NCBI GenBank assembly: GCA_964030475.1
Contig: CAXIPT010000001.1
Location: 16,139,723 to 16,203,722, forward strand
Source of the DNA: Tethya wilhelma
Taxonomy: Eukaryota > Porifera > Demospongiae > Tethyida > Tethyidae
DNA: 64,000 nucleotides
Reading direction: 5' to 3'
Part shown: positions 25,491 through 39,244 of the stretch, in pieces
Layout of the letters: each line of letters begins with the position of its first letter
Numbering within the stretch: position 1 is the first letter of the stretch
Translations under genes and position numbers: made by a program
Notes under the pieces: model-generated
What the model saw: the letters and a program-made list of their open reading frames with translations, nothing else
What the model was told of the DNA's origin: nothing
Database searches by the model: none

Positions 25491-28400
25491 CATGAGTCAT
25501 GTGCAATTACTTGACAACATTGTGCTCCTTTAGAAAGCATCCCATTTCTCTTGACAGCTCTATCTCCCACACCCCACCTCCACACACAGACAGCAAACAA
25601 CCTTGCTCATCCTGAAGAGAAACAAGGACTCCAATTGCAATAACAGCTAGACATCAAACAATCAAGTTTCTTTTCCCCCCCATGCATTGCCAGACCCTTT
25701 TTTTTTCTACCCCTGACATGTGACAAGGGGAAAACACTGAAGCTATCTTTATTAAGTTAGTAGGCTTGTGAGGTGGAAATACATTTTCTTTTCTTTGTCA
25801 TGATTATGGTTTACACAATCCAGTTCTTTGATAATAATACTAGAGAATGTTCAAACATCAGTTACTGTACTCAAAAACATTTTTGGGGCATGGTTTTGTG
25901 AGTGTGGTGTTCAAAATTATTGGCATCCTAAGAACATCAAACAATGATGTACCGTATAGCGGGAAATTTTCGTATGGTGGAAATTTTCATATTGTTTCAT
26001 ATGCAGTTCGAATATACGAAAATTAAAACTGCGAAAATTTAACTTCCGCATTTACTTTATACGAGCGCGCGCCGCGTATACGAAATTTAAAACTATGAAA
26101 ATTTCTTTTGGCGCGTTTATACGAAATTTTGCACCAACGAAAATTTCCTGCTATACGGTATATTGTATGCCATGGATACTTGAGCTTGCACATACTCGCT
26201 AAACTTGTGACAATGCCTCTCTAACTTGTGGCTCACTTACAGGTTGACACCAAGTTCTCACAACTCTGAGCGCACTCTTGAGTTTGGTGCAGAGCTGCTT
26301 GCAGTAGCCAGTAGTGGGAGCACACAATAGTACACTGCAGGGCATGTTTAGGGGTGGAGCATTGCCTTGGTTACTTCGTACACACTGCAAACAAATTATC
26401 CTGTCGAGATCAAAGGTTACAAGGAGTTGGACTTGGTTACCGTGGGTATGTTAGTGTAGCATGGAATGTGTATAATATTATACAACACAACTGACAACAA
26501 TCACAGAGACACCATTGTAATCTGGTTGCTGGAAGCACAATGGACATAATAACAACATTGTCAACTGTTTTGTCTGTGTATCATTTCAAGTGAGGAACCT
26601 TAGTACACAACAATACTACAGTCTTGTTACCTTCTATGTCTGATATATTCACAACAAATGCCTTCAGTCCAAAAGTTTTCATCACACTGTCTGGCCTAGA
26701 AGCAAAGAAAGTAAGTAGCAACCATTAATATTATGCATGGGATCAGAACTACAAAGAAACCACAATGGTATGTGCTTACAACTGCACATAGCTATTATAG
26801 TGGTTAGAAAAAAGTTTACAGAGTTTTCTTTGTTTTGTTTTTGTTTTTGGAATAAGATAAAACTGGGAGTACCCTAACCTTGTACTAAGTATGCTAAACT
26901 TGATACTAACCAAATCAAGGGTGTCTTCAAGAGGAACAGTACCACAATAATCAGCTATAAGTCTGAGCATCTCTTCAGGCACCATCTGTATTGTGTAGGA
27001 GATATATATATATAGCTAGAAGTTAGAAAATTTCCTCTCATATCATAGTGTGGTTTACAATTTTTAGGAGGGGAGGTTGGGATGGGGGACATGTTAGTTT
27101 GAAAATGGTTGGCAAAAAGGAATGACTTGCACATGTTCAGCATTAATTATGTACCTATCTTGGACTTTTCGACTTTATGTACAACGTATATACCTGTACA
27201 GCTGCTATGTCATGTTCTCGTAGCAACTGAGCAGCTTCTGGTGAGATTTCTCCTCCACACAGAATCATCCTGTAACCCACATAATGAATACAAAGCACCT
27301 CAAGTGTTTCAAGCATCAACTGTCTGTTAACACTTCTTTAGCGTTCAATTCAAATTTCCGAACAAAAGCCCAAAACAAGCAACAATTTTGTCGACATACA
27401 TTCGGACACGACAAGCTGTACAAGTACCTGATATTGTGTCTCTTCGTGTACTTTACAACCCTCTCTGTGTAGCCACTGAAGGAGGCCATTGTTCGTAAGA
27501 GGTGGGGCTTGGATTGGAGTCTATAATAGAGAATGGAGGGAAAGATACACTTGAATGGCATTCAGCTGCTTGAATGGGTGGGAAGTGGTTAGAACAAGGG
27601 ACACATACTGGAGTGAATGTGGCTTTTTAATACCTCTACCACACACACTACATGGTTTGGCAATGTGAGACCTGCATTAATAATCTGCTATGCACTTGAT
27701 TCACTTGAGTTCTGATTGCCACAGGCATAATTTATGTGGAATACAAATAATGTGCATATAACATCTTAACTTGAATGTGGACACTTTGGGCCAATACCCA
27801 CTCTATAGAAAAACATTGTGTACCACCAGCCTCTCTTAATTTATCTCCTAGACATTGCCTGGTTCTCAGACCTCCCCCCTTTATTAAGTAGTCATGGTGA
27901 TACAATAACAAACTTGTGTCTGATTGAGGATGGGAGGAGTTAAAGGTAATGCAAACAATTAACTTACTTAATAATCTCTTTGCTATCAACCTCCATTCCT
28001 AGTCCAGAAGACACCAACAACATCCTGAACCTATTCAACAAAGATTAACATTTTGATGTGTTTTTAAATATTATTTGAAACGTGTGTGTGTGTGTTTGTG
28101 TGTGCGTGTGCAACGGACAAATAACACCGACAATAGTTAACAACTAACCATTTCAATGTCTCTTTTGGTTCAACAATAAACTTCCTCTCTATCAAGAACC
28201 TAAAGTATTGCTTTTGATCACACACTCTCGTGGCTAGTAACTTTCTTACTTACTACTGTCTCTTACCCTGAGCACACTTGTGAGTCACTAATCGATGAAC
28301 CTGTCAGAAACACCGTAAGATCCTCTAGACTATTGGAATAGAAACTACACACCTGTGTGAAATATATGGTGTGTGTTACATGAGCACACACACACATTGA

Positions 28401-31010
28401 CCCCCCATGACCCCTAACTATATATTCTATTGTCACCTCCACCCAGCCTCTGGTTGCTACGCAATGGCACACACACACACACACACACACACACAAGACC
28501 CATAATGCATCATCCCATGCCTTATATAGCAATTCATAAAGGCTGGTTTGATAAATTACAGTTTGCTGTTAACTTACTTGTTTTAAATGTTTGAGTACAT
28601 CAATTGTCTCCTTGCCCTCAGGAAAAAGTAATGTCATTAAAAGTTCTCTTAGCTTCATTTTGACAGAATAGGTACAGCCATTACTTAAACCTGGTATTAT
28701 GGAAGGGGGAAAAAAAAAGATAAGCTGTGCATTGATTGTACCCTGCACACAACAGTTACACACGTACTAGTGCTGATGATTTTGCTACACATTAACTTTA
28801 TTCCTTTCAAGTCATCGTCCTCCAATGAGCAGGACATTCCACTAGCCTGTATGGCGGGCACTGTCACACACAAAAATGTACAGCTGATGCTGCGCACACA
28901 CCAACCTGGCCAGAGCAAGCCGCCTGCATTATTAGTGAGTCATCAAACTCACAGCCCAAATATTCAAGTGCATGGGAAACTGCAACAGACAAGAGAATGA
29001 CATATGTTTGTCACGACTTCTTCACTTGGATGTATTTTTCAAAGTTGGGTCAAGAAATTGTTTTCCTAAGAAGTTTGAATATTTGTGTCTTGACCAAATT
29101 CACGGGTGAGTGATGTTTAAATTATGCATCTTAACCATAAAGAGACACTACACTTGGGCATTAACAATACGAGAGAGAGCACGTACTTTCAATCATGATT
29201 CTTTTGTCTTGTGAACTTCTCAAGTAATGGTCATATATCTAGAGCAATGTGTGTATACATTGATGTGGAGTAATATAGTAAACTAGATACACTTCAAATC
29301 AATATTGTGATCAACACACATTTCTCAGAGTTTCTGTTACCAATATCAGAAATTTCTTGCAACCATCACCTAATAATAATTATAGAACTATTATATTCCT
29401 TAAAAATTTCCCTCAATAATTTTGTCGAAGGATATATACAAACCTGTTGAATGGTGATGTTGTTTGATGGCTCTAACCAACAATACACTAGCCTACAGCA
29501 ATAAAAAGTTATCAACTTCAGTAGGAAAATATGCAGTGCAATGATGAGTTTATTGGTGTGTCTTCCCTTTCCAAGTTATTAACGCATACACAATATCATA
29601 GCCTACGGGATGGGAAGAAAGATCCACGGAGCTCAATAGTTGAAGAATAGACCCATAATGCATCATCCCATGCCTTATATAGCAATTCATAAAGGCTGGT
29701 TTGATAAATTACAGTTTGCTGTTAACTTACTTGTTTTAAATGTTTGAGTACATCAATTGTCTCCTTGCCCTCAGGAAAAAGTAATGTCATTAAAAGTTCT
29801 CTTAGCTTCATTTTGACAGAATAGGTACAGCCATTACTTAAACCTGGTATTATGGAAGGGGGAAAAAAAAAGATAAGCTGTGCATTGATTGTACCCTGCA
29901 CACAACAGTTACACACGTACTAGTGCTGATGATTTTGCTACACATTAACTTTATTCCTTTCAAGTCATCGTCCTCCAATGAGCAGGACATTCCACTAGCC
30001 TGTATGGCGGGCACTGTCACACACAAAAATGTACAGCTGATGCTGTGCACACACCAACCTGGCCAGAGCAAGCCGCCTGCATTATTAGTGAGTCATCAAA
30101 CTCACAGCCCAAATATTCAAGTGCATGGGAAACTGCAACAGACAAGAGAATGACATATGTTTGTCACGACTTCTTCACTTGGATGTATTTTTCAAAGTTG
30201 GGTCAAGAAATTGTTTTCCTAAGAAGTTTGAATATTTGTGTCTTGACCAAATTCACGGGTGAGTGATGTTTAAATTATGCATCTTAACCATAAAGAGACA
30301 CTACACTTGGGCATTAACAATACGAGAGAGAGCACGTACTTTCAATCATGATTCTTTTGTCTTGTGAACTTCTCAAGTAATGGTCATATATCTAGAGCAA
30401 TGTGTGTATACATTGATGTGGAGTAATATAGTAAACTAGATACACTTCAAATCAATATTGTGATCAACACACATTTCTCAGAGTTTCTGTTACCAATATC
30501 AGAAATTTCTTGCAACCATCACCTAATAATAATTATAGAACTATTATATTCCTTAAAAATTTCCCTCAATAATTTTGTCGAAGGATATATACAAACCTGT
30601 TGAATGGTGATGTTGTTTGATGGCTCTAACCAACAATACACTAGCCTACAGCAATAAAAAGTTATCAACTTCAGTAGGAAAATATGCAGTGCAATGATGA
30701 GTTTATTGGTGTGTCTTCCCTTTCCAAGTTATTAACGCATACACAATATCATAGCCTACGGGATGGGAAGAAAGATCCACGGAGCTCAATAGTTGAAGAA
30801 AACTGCTAACACCAGATAAATGTCCATCAGTACCCTCCAACAGCACATTCAAACCTAATGTAGTAATCATGCAGACAAGATCCAATGTGCATTATTTAGA
30901 AGAGATTGCGCAAAATGTACTATAAAAAATATACCAGCTGGACCAAAACATGATTTCAGTAACGAATGAAGTACATCTGTGGTCTTTATGAAAAGATAAG
31001 CAACAGACAT
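24360..31010 (-). CDS. MKKS: MKKS/BBS6-like group II chaperonin relative
   Basis: A CCT-like protein resembling MKKS (BBS6), part of the chaperonin complex that assembles the BBSome for ciliary traffic. Start MSVAYLFIKTTDVLHSLLKS then CFGPAGLNVLLEGTDGH aligns to the MKKS start. Exons found: 31010-30935, 30854-30760, 30645-30597, one starting about 30132, 29999-29921, 29843-29731, (duplicated set 29492-28578), 28352-28267, 28199-28149, 28030-27968, 27520-27428, 27269-27194, 26985-26879, 26695-26631, 26365-26241, 25611-25511, 24665-24604 and 24513-24360. Most neighbours agree in phase. Diagnostic blocks are SQVCSGFLIERKFIV, MILCGGEISPEAAQLLREHD, the NISDIEGNAPPLNMPCSVLL strand and the SVCGGGVWEIELSREMG turn equivalent to the ALLGGG region. 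The tail is acidic (NDEEDSDCDDSEEIV). The exon around 28850-28979 is ambiguous between two frames, and at least one exon between 24666 and 25510 is unassigned. Confidence 0.78.
25414..25487. repeat. (TG)n microsatellite, about 74 bp
   Basis: A long TG run in an MKKS intron. It accounts for several His/Thr-repeat ORFs on the minus strand. Confidence 0.95.
25950..26160. mobile_element. Palindromic miniature element, TACCGTATAGCGGGAAATTTTCG ends
   Basis: The left end ACCGTATAGCGGGAAATTTT is mirrored by AAAATTTCCTGCTATACGGT on the right. The interior has further TACGAAAATT/AATTTTCGTA inverted blocks and a GC-rich core near 26062. A close relative lies at 44504-44714. Confidence 0.85.
28468..28495. 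repeat. (AC)n microsatellite at the left edge of the tandem duplication
   Basis: An AC run directly abuts the first copy of the 1,153-bp duplication, which begins at about 28496. Confidence 0.9.
28496..30801. repeat. 1,153-bp direct tandem duplication containing MKKS exons
   Basis: Copy 1 (28496-29648) and copy 2 (29649-30801) are essentially identical; I noted a single substitution (GCTGCGCACAC versus GCTGTGCACAC). Each contains four complete MKKS exons. The boundary cuts through the exon at 30854-30760, so copy 1 retains only its 3' part without an acceptor. The near-zero divergence means either a very recent duplication or an assembly artefact such as two haplotypes joined in series. Confidence 0.95.
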
Positions 31011-31627
31011 GATCACATCTCGCTGTCAACAGTATAATACTCGTGACCGGCCGACATCATACCCTAGGGTACTCGAGGCCTCGAGTACGCAAATTTTTGC
31101 GCATGTGCAGCAAACGAACGGACTGAATAAATCGCGATATCGATCGACTAAGCTACGCCCCGCCCATGGCCCAGCCCACGTACGTCACGTACCCTCCGCG
31201 TATATCTATATATATTCTGTACTATACTACGGAATATTTAAAGGCGCCCATTGCACCTCTGGCTTACCAGAAAACCAGCTACAATACTCTCCACTGTTGT
31301 CTGTGCCGTGTATAGCAAGCGGCAGAAAAACTTAAGTCTGAATCAATCACTGAGAATACTTTCAGTCGGTTCAAACTCAGGTTAGTCTCAGCAGTATTTA
31401 TGATTAAATTTTGGTAGTAACTACTACTGAGTCGTAAAGGTTGATAGCTTAGATGCATAATGTGTGTATCATACTGTCTTCCAATCAGTAATTTTGTACA
31501 TATAAGCTTATATATTTGCAATCATTATAAAGCACTAGATAGATAGGACCATTCAGTGTGACAGTGTATCAGAGTCTAGCTCTATTATATGTTTTTGTTT
31601 CCCACAACACTGCATGTCTGTGTATAG
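31011..31627. promoter_or_regulatory. Region between MKKS-like start and the Ser/Pro-rich gene
   Basis: Divergent genes flank this interval, so it should carry the MKKS promoter and part of the other gene's 5' region. It includes a 20-bp perfect palindrome (31069-31088), CG-rich sequence at 31130-31200 and an AT-rich stretch TATATCTATATATATTC near 31201. No gene is seen in it. Confidence 0.4.
31069..31088. promoter_or_regulatory. 20-bp perfect palindrome GTACTCGAGGCCTCGAGTAC
   Basis: A loop-free palindrome about 60 bases upstream of the MKKS start codon. It could be a dimeric transcription-factor site; CTCGAG is an E-box-type core occurring twice in it. Confidence 0.6.
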
Positions 31628-32652
31628 CAAGTGGGCCATATAGTTGGATGAAGGCAACCAGAGACAGAGAATCCAGTAAGACAGAATCACTGGCTGCCAA
31701 CTTGCAGGACATGGCCCTCTCAACCCAATTCCGACCAGCTCCCTATCACATTCCTCCTCCAAGGATCAATCCGATGTCCACTGCATACCATCCACCTACC
31801 CACTTTGGATATGGGGGTTCATCGAATTCTCCTGCTAGTTTTTCAATGTTTGCATCCAACCTCCACAGCTCAAGTCGAACCCTCTCCGCAACATCATCTG
31901 CACCCTCCTCCTCTGGACTCTCTTCATCGGTATGATGTTTATACAATGTGCATGCATAATATTATGCATGCAGAATACAAAATACATGCATATGCATGCA
32001 GAATACAAAATACATGCATAATGCATGATTACAATGATATTGCATAGCTTGTGATTCAAAGAGATGTAAAGCAGGCAGGGCTTGAAATTGCTATGGTTTG
32101 ACGATGATAGTTAAACTACACAAGTTGCATTATGCATTATTCACGAATCACATGCAATTAATGTCGTGTGAATTTTTCTACTCAGTCAGATGGTTATTTT
32201 CGCATGCACACGATTGTAAAGATTTCACCATACCTGTCGATGTGCAACCAAATGCCCGAGAGTCCTCCTGTTCCTCTGAGTGGTGATCTCCCAACTCCGA
32301 CCGACACCTGTGATCCACCAAATTCGCCTTTACCACCAAACAGTCCAGACATTGTTGACGACCAGGAGCCATCTCCTTACGACCACTTGAAATCTTGTGC
32401 TTACAGCAATTCGTCCGTTTGTTCCTTCTCCGACACACCATACACCCCCTCTTCCTCGATTGCAACGCTGACCAACGGGTATTCTTCTTCTGCAGTTCAG
32501 AACTCCCTACTAAACACTGCACCCGCTCCCTTGTCCACCATGTCCAGTACCTTGTACCCCCAGTCTATGTTCACAACACCAATGTACTCCTCAACAGTGG
32601 ACTACCCGTCCTCTTTCACCAATGGATCGACATCTAACGTTAACATGTGGAG
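31628..32652 (+). CDS. Ser/Pro-rich protein fragment, unidentified
   Basis: Two exons join in phase: 31628-31929 (preceded by a good acceptor, so an upstream exon is likely unless the ATG at about 31647 is used) and 32186-32652 (followed by GTGAGT). The reading frame gives about 256 residues rich in Ser, Pro and Thr. It contains GPYSWMKATRDRE at the start, PAPYHIPPPRINPM, and a second exon with PLSGDLPTPTDTCDPPNSPL and YSSTVDYPSSFTNG. Composition resembles the disordered N-terminal activation region of transcription factors, but no DNA-binding domain is visible before the gap at 32974. The YSWMK motif resembles a Hox-type hexapeptide superficially. I do not recognise the gene. Confidence 0.5.
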
Positions 32653-32902
32653 GTGAGTATACATTATTATGTTATAGGACTTTTATGCCTGATTGTAGTT
32701 GCATGAGTGCAGTATAGTTTTGCTTAAGAGCTGTCATGACAAAGAAGAGAAATAAGTGTTTGGGAAAAAAAAAAATACTGGACAAAACATTTTTGCATTC
32801 TGTCCACTGCACATGCAAATTGAATTTTGTTCCCTTAATTGTGTTGACATAATTATAATTATACTGGGGTGTCACGATGAGTATTTGTAGCCCAGCAACC
32901 TT

Positions 32903-32903
<1 letters not shown>

Positions 32904-32973
<70 letters not shown>

Positions 32974-33801
32974 NNNNNNNNNNNNNNNNNNNNNNNNNNN
33001 NNNNNNNNNNNNNNNNNNNNNNNNNNNNNNNNNNNNNNNNNNNNNNNNNNNNNNNNNNNNNNNNNNNNNNNNNNNNNNNNNNNNNNNNNNNNNNNNNNNN
33101 NNNNNNNNNNNNNNNNNNNNNNNNNNNNNNNNNNNNNNNNNNNNNNNNNNNNNNNNNNNNNNNNNNNNNNNNNNNNNNNNNNNNNNNNNNNNNNNNNNNN
33201 NNNNNNNNNNNNNNNNNNNNNNNNNNNNNNNNNNNNNNNNNNNNNNNNNNNNNNNNNNNNNNNNNNNNNNNNNNNNNNNNNNNNNNNNNNNNNNNNNNNN
33301 NNNNNNNNNNNNNNNNNNNNNNNNNNNNNNNNNNNNNNNNNNNNNNNNNNNNNNNNNNNNNNNNNNNNNNNNNNNNNNNNNNNNNNNNNNNNNNNNNNNN
33401 NNNNNNNNNNNNNNNNNNNNNNNNNNNNNNNNNNNNNNNNNNNNNNNNNNNNNNNNNNNNNNNNNNNNNNNNNNNNNNNNNNNNNNNNNNNNNNNNNNNN
33501 NNNNNNNNNNNNNNNNNNNNNNNNNNNNNNNNNNNNNNNNNNNNNNNNNNNNNNNNNNNNNNNNNNNNNNNNNNNNNNNNNNNNNNNNNNNNNNNNNNNN
33601 NNNNNNNNNNNNNNNNNNNNNNNNNNNNNNNNNNNNNNNNNNNNNNNNNNNNNNNNNNNNNNNNNNNNNNNNNNNNNNNNNNNNNNNNNNNNNNNNNNNN
33701 NNNNNNNNNNNNNNNNNNNNNNNNNNNNNNNNNNNNNNNNNNNNNNNNNNNNNNNNNNNNNNNNNNNNNNNNNNNNNNNNNNNNNNNNNNNNNNNNNNNN
33801 N

Positions 33802-33862
<61 letters not shown>
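32904..33862. other. Assembly gap (32974-33801, Ns) flanked by (CT)n and (AC)n
   Basis: An 828-base run of N is bounded by a (CT)n run on the left (32904-32973) and an (AC)n run on the right (33802-33862). Exons of the Ser/Pro-rich gene or the 3' end of the myotubularin-related gene may be hidden here. Confidence 0.98.
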
Positions 33863-33865
<3 letters not shown>

Positions 33866-34268
33866 AATAAAGTTGATGTAAATAATGGTCTCTAAAGACA
33901 AACACATCTTATGCAAACACAACACCATACATGTGTACAGTCAAGCAGGATAGAGAGAGCCACAGCAATTGCAACATTGGCAACAAGGAATGCATGCCAC
34001 CTACACTTTAGAGACAAAAATCTTCAGCACACAGACCAGAAAATGCCTAGAATAGCTATACACAGTTCCAATGCCTGCAATGTGTGATTTAGTTGTGGCT
34101 TTTCTACCTGTTTCATTAATCAATTAGAGAACTCTAATTGGATCAATTACCCCATTGCTGGCATTTATTGTCATAACAAATTAAAAAGACCTCAAGTACT
34201 TGAAGATAGCCAATATATGGCACACTAGGCTGGAGCTTGTGTTTCATCATGTGCATGTCTGTACATAC

Positions 34269-37200
34269 CTCTAGGCATGAGAGGGGGAGGGGCTTGGTGG
34301 GTGTGGTCTCCAGTGATCTGTGTTAGAGCCGGCTCCAGTTCGTATCTGGTCTTCTGAAGAGTCTGTGACAAAACAATAATAAAGACACAAGATAATAATG
34401 GCATGTGTATGAAACTTTGATGTGGTTACTCAAAGCGTGCAAGCATAAGAGCACACACACATGCATGAATGAACATACACTCCACATAATTATTCAATTA
34501 CATTATAGTGTTGTGTGATCACTTCTATATATCTTACTCACATGCTACTGCAAGTAGTCTAGCGTAGCCAGCCCCCTTACACACACACACGGGAAAAGGG
34601 TCTGGTCTCAACTCTAAATGTTCCGTGTCCGCATGGCTCTACTCATTTACCATGCTGATTTCCAACCTATTGGAAAGCACTCGTTCTCCCTGTTCTTTTG
34701 ATTGCTTTTCCAGCTTCCTACACTGTACCAGTCAAAAGTTAGCTATTTTGTCCCATAAGAAAACTGAAGTGCTAGGGGTGAGGACAGACCCGCCTACCAC
34801 GTACATGTAAGGGGTTGGTTATGCCAGACTATATACACTACGAGTATACTTCACACACTTATCTACACAAGTACACACACACACACACACACACAAATAC
34901 AACAGTATGCACAGTCGACAAGCCCACAATGTCGACACATTTGAATATTTCCCACAGACTAGCTATCGAGTGCTCACGGAATGGTATGTGGTGAATACCT
35001 CACCTTATAGGTGCGTACCAACTCTTCCAATTGTCTCTGGAGGTTGCTTGGCTGGCTGAAGTTTTCCTGAGAGTATGAACACAATAAAAATAACTGTTTA
35101 GTGTTAACTGGAAACCATGTAGACCACAACATGCATGTAACATAAACCATGTGGCGTGCCATTGATAAAAGTTATTTTTACAAGTCAGTCCATAGCAGCG
35201 GCTGTGTGAAAGTATCGGCTGTGAGGTCAATGCAATGTGTACACATCACCAGAATGAGTCGAACCACAGCCGAGATAAGAGTGGTGAGGTTTACTTTACC
35301 ATTGTGTAAACAGCAACAATAATATCAATGCAAACAATGAGAGGGAGGGAGGGCTCTTCACACGGTGATAAATAATGCATGACCGGTGAGGGGGATACGG
35401 CGAGACGAGGCACTTGACTCAATTCATGAGGAGATGAATACAAAAAGTACTAGCGATAACTAAATTTACTGGTCAGTGATTGAATACAGCTGCACTTTTA
35501 TTGCAATACTACCTACACATATGTAAAAATGCTGTCCAACAAATACACATGTGTAAGTTACACAATGTGGTATAACATAGACTAAAACAAAAAGACACCC
35601 AATTCAATTACCACTATGGTTTGTAAGTAAAGGGAAAGCTATAATTAAATGGTGGTTTCACTAGCACTGTACTTAAGAGGTACAACAAATGACACTAAAT
35701 ATCAATTGTCTTCTCTCCACAAAGTGAGACTCTACTCCTGGTATAAACCTCCTAAACTAATTCATGGCCTCTTGGGGCACTAAATTTAGCAGTCAGCACA
35801 GACAATGGGCCTATGGCATGCTGGGCTCCACATAGAGTGCTCACCAAGCAGTCTAAACCTCTAGACAATGTGACTAGCCAGCTGGGCAATAGAGTGCAGC
35901 ATCTAGACCACACAAAGCATGAATTTAATTTCGTCAGACAAACAGTCTGGGAAGGTCATCACTAGATCCATCAAACTCACATCTATCACCTTTCTCTCAG
36001 AGCTTTTGTTTCTCTACTGTAGTAATGTAAATTATTGGCCAACCCTAGTGATTAGATTAACGATTAGGTTGCACTGCATACCACAAATAGTTGATTGTGT
36101 ACATACACTGAAAAAGAAGGTTATTTACCAACCAAAAGAGGACCAGCTGCCTTGAATTCTTACAAACTACTCCCTAATGGTGTACATGTACAATCTGAAT
36201 AGAGTAGACTTGCAACACCAACAATACACATAGCTACACAAATCAATAGCCACTATTTGCCATGTATGAGTGAAGGTGGTCATTCATTACCTGTGGCTTG
36301 TACTTGCAGTAATGAGACATCCAAAGCTTTAGACACGGAACACTACATCTTGGTTGGATTACACTGGAACGTGTATGTGGAGAGAAAGAAAGAGAAAAAA
36401 AAAAAAAAAAAAAAAAATTATTATGCTTTTTGTGTGCAAACAAGTAACACGTAAAATCACTTTAGAGTTGTAAGCATCACCATGACATTGTTTTGAGCAG
36501 AGATATCTCATTACCAACTGATAGCCTGGGGGCAGCTCACTTGAAGAGTGCACCTCTGACCATCATTATTTCAATAATGTGAGGAGTGAGGGTAAAAACA
36601 AACAGGAGAGCAAACGCTATGCACACATCTCTCAGAGCTAGGAAATCTAAGGAATTCATTAGAAGAGACATTCTTTTGTCTACTCTTTCACAAAGGTTAA
36701 GTGGTTAATTAGGCAGGGGTATAATCCGTTCACGACCTTACATCAAGGTAGTCCTACATAAATGTAATTTTATTCCATTTATGGGGCAGTAAAGAAACTG
36801 TATCCATAATTGTGTTATTGCACAAAGGGTAAGTGCATGTGCTGAAAGAGCAAGCTGAAGCAATTCAGGAATATTGCAGGTGCTAGACTAATATCACTAT
36901 GCAAAGTCTAACAAGAGTTAAAGGTAGGAGAAATGCACAACACCATAGAGTGCAGGGAAGCAATTGATGTGATAGACATAACACATGCCACTGAATAAAT
37001 AGACTGGTGGCAATGTCACGTCATGTGACCTATGAACTTTGACCAGTCAGCTGCAGAAATGATTACTTTTATGCAATATAAATGACAGCCACTCCACAGA
37101 ATAAGATAACACAATTAGTAACTCCTGTAGACACACAGTGAAGTATAGCTACTCATGCAAGTCACTGTTACAGTATCACAGTTCAAAATGCAACAAAATT

Positions 37201-39187
37201 CCATAATTATACAGGTGTATAATTATGAATCTTCCTTTGGAAAAGCTTTGTCTAATCTAATAGAAAAACAAAAGGAGAGCCAAACTTTTGACAAAAAGTG
37301 TTACTTCTGTGCAAAAAAGTTTTCTAACAGCAAAATGAACTTTTTTTTTCCACAGAAGTGTTTCTTTGGGTGTTAGAATAGCTACTAATTTTGCAATATA
37401 CAATGCACTTTCTGTGTTTCATTTGCCCAAATTAAAGTGTGCCAATATAGCTTGAGCTCTGTTTTGCCAAATTTAATCTTCACCACAATAACCAGCTACC
37501 TGTAACTAAGCAACAATCAAGCTAACTGTACTGCAAGGCTTTTTGGGAGGAAGGGGGGGGAGGGGTGTTAATTCATTAAGATATAACCACACATATAAAG
37601 CTTTTCTTTTTTCTAGCCAGGCAACCAAGCTTTCAAAAGCAATACTATAACTTTATAGCCCACGTAAGTACCCCTGCATCTACATAGCAGGTTCCAAGTT
37701 TATGTCTAGAAGGGCTGGGGAGAAAGGTCTCTCTAAACCCTTTTATTGTGATCGCACTAGCGTGCATTCAAATTCTGGCAATAAATTTAATTCGCCAAAT
37801 TTTAAACGTTTCAGTCCATAGGGTACCTGCTAACAAAGTTTCTCTTGAAACATGTGCAGGAACAAAACAGTTTGCTATACAGGTTCATTGCTCGTGTTAC
37901 AACTTCGTTCATACCAATAGACTTTCAGGACAATCTAATTAGGAGCATCTGTGTATACTTGAGCTGACAGTTCATAGACAATCAATAGCAGATCAATTGA
38001 GCTCCACAGCTCCGGCAGACAAAGAAGCAGAGGGCACAATCGTGTCAAGTTTGGCACCATTAACTTATTACTTATGCAACATGTGCACAAAAATTTTTAA
38101 AGTATGGAAGAACTTCCTGGCACATTCTTACTGATTTACAATATGAAATTATGTACCAACAAAACTTCCCACTATAGAGTAGGCGGGGTAGAGTATGCCT
38201 GCTCGTATATAAAAGCCCCTGTGTTTATCTACTATTGGTAATTGTTGACCTGGCGTTAATTCGAGATCAGCACTTAATCGAGACCGAGGGTGAAAAACTT
38301 TGGTACAGGTGACAAACCTTGGTGACCCATTCGTAGTGATATTGTAGTGATGTATTCTTTCCCAGAGAAAAAAGGGAATTAGGAACACTTCCAGTGAAAT
38401 TCTGGAATGTAGCTAGGTCATGATGAGTGTGCAGTCTGACCCCCAAAATTTATTATGGATCTACCACATCTCACCAGTTCTAGAGCAATTGGGTAATGAA
38501 GGCACCTATGGTGCACAAGCCTCGGTGCACTCATATAGCATGCAAAACTAAACAAACCCAAGTGAGCAGAATAGGTGTGTGCAGCCTTGTCTATTCCATG
38601 CCAGGCAGAGTCTTGAAATACTGACCATCCCAACTGGCCTCAGTGCCAATCTTGAAAAGTTTAAACAGTGCAATCAGCAAGGATGTCGGTACTGAGCTGT
38701 GGGGCCAGCCTCGTGGGAAACTCAGCTTAGACTGGAAAATTCATTGAATAGTAGGTAAAACTTGTAGTTACACTGCTGATGCTTGTTTCACATTTTCTGA
38801 GCTAGCTAGCTTGTAGTCAGGCATGCAGTGAAGTTCACTAATACTAAACAACGTAGTACTATCATGCATGATAGTTCTAAAAGTGCTATCTCTCTTGAGT
38901 TACTTACCTGGCCAAGCAGCTAAGGCATCTGAAACTGGCCCAGCACCACCAAGTCCAAGCTCCAAGCTCTACTGTATTTCTAGATAATGCACACTACGCA
39001 TGGGGCGTGATCAATGGGTGCAGTTTCAAAGCCTAAGCGCTCAGAGATGCACAAAAGCCTCAGATCTCAGAAAATACAGCGTTTTGAAAGATTCTACACA
39101 TCAAATTTCAAGATAATCTCAATTCATGAGTGTAAGTACCTTCCATTTTGTCTGTAGAGCTGCCGTTCTTCAGATAATTTAGTAACA

Positions 39188-39244
<57 letters not shown>

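Noticed and set aside
31628..31660. YSWMK as a Hox hexapeptide
   Set aside because: Only four residues resemble the YPWM core and no homeodomain is visible, so calling a Hox gene would be unsupported.
32672..33928. Long ORFs spanning the N gap
   Set aside because: They are open only because the 828 Ns translate as X; no coding evidence.
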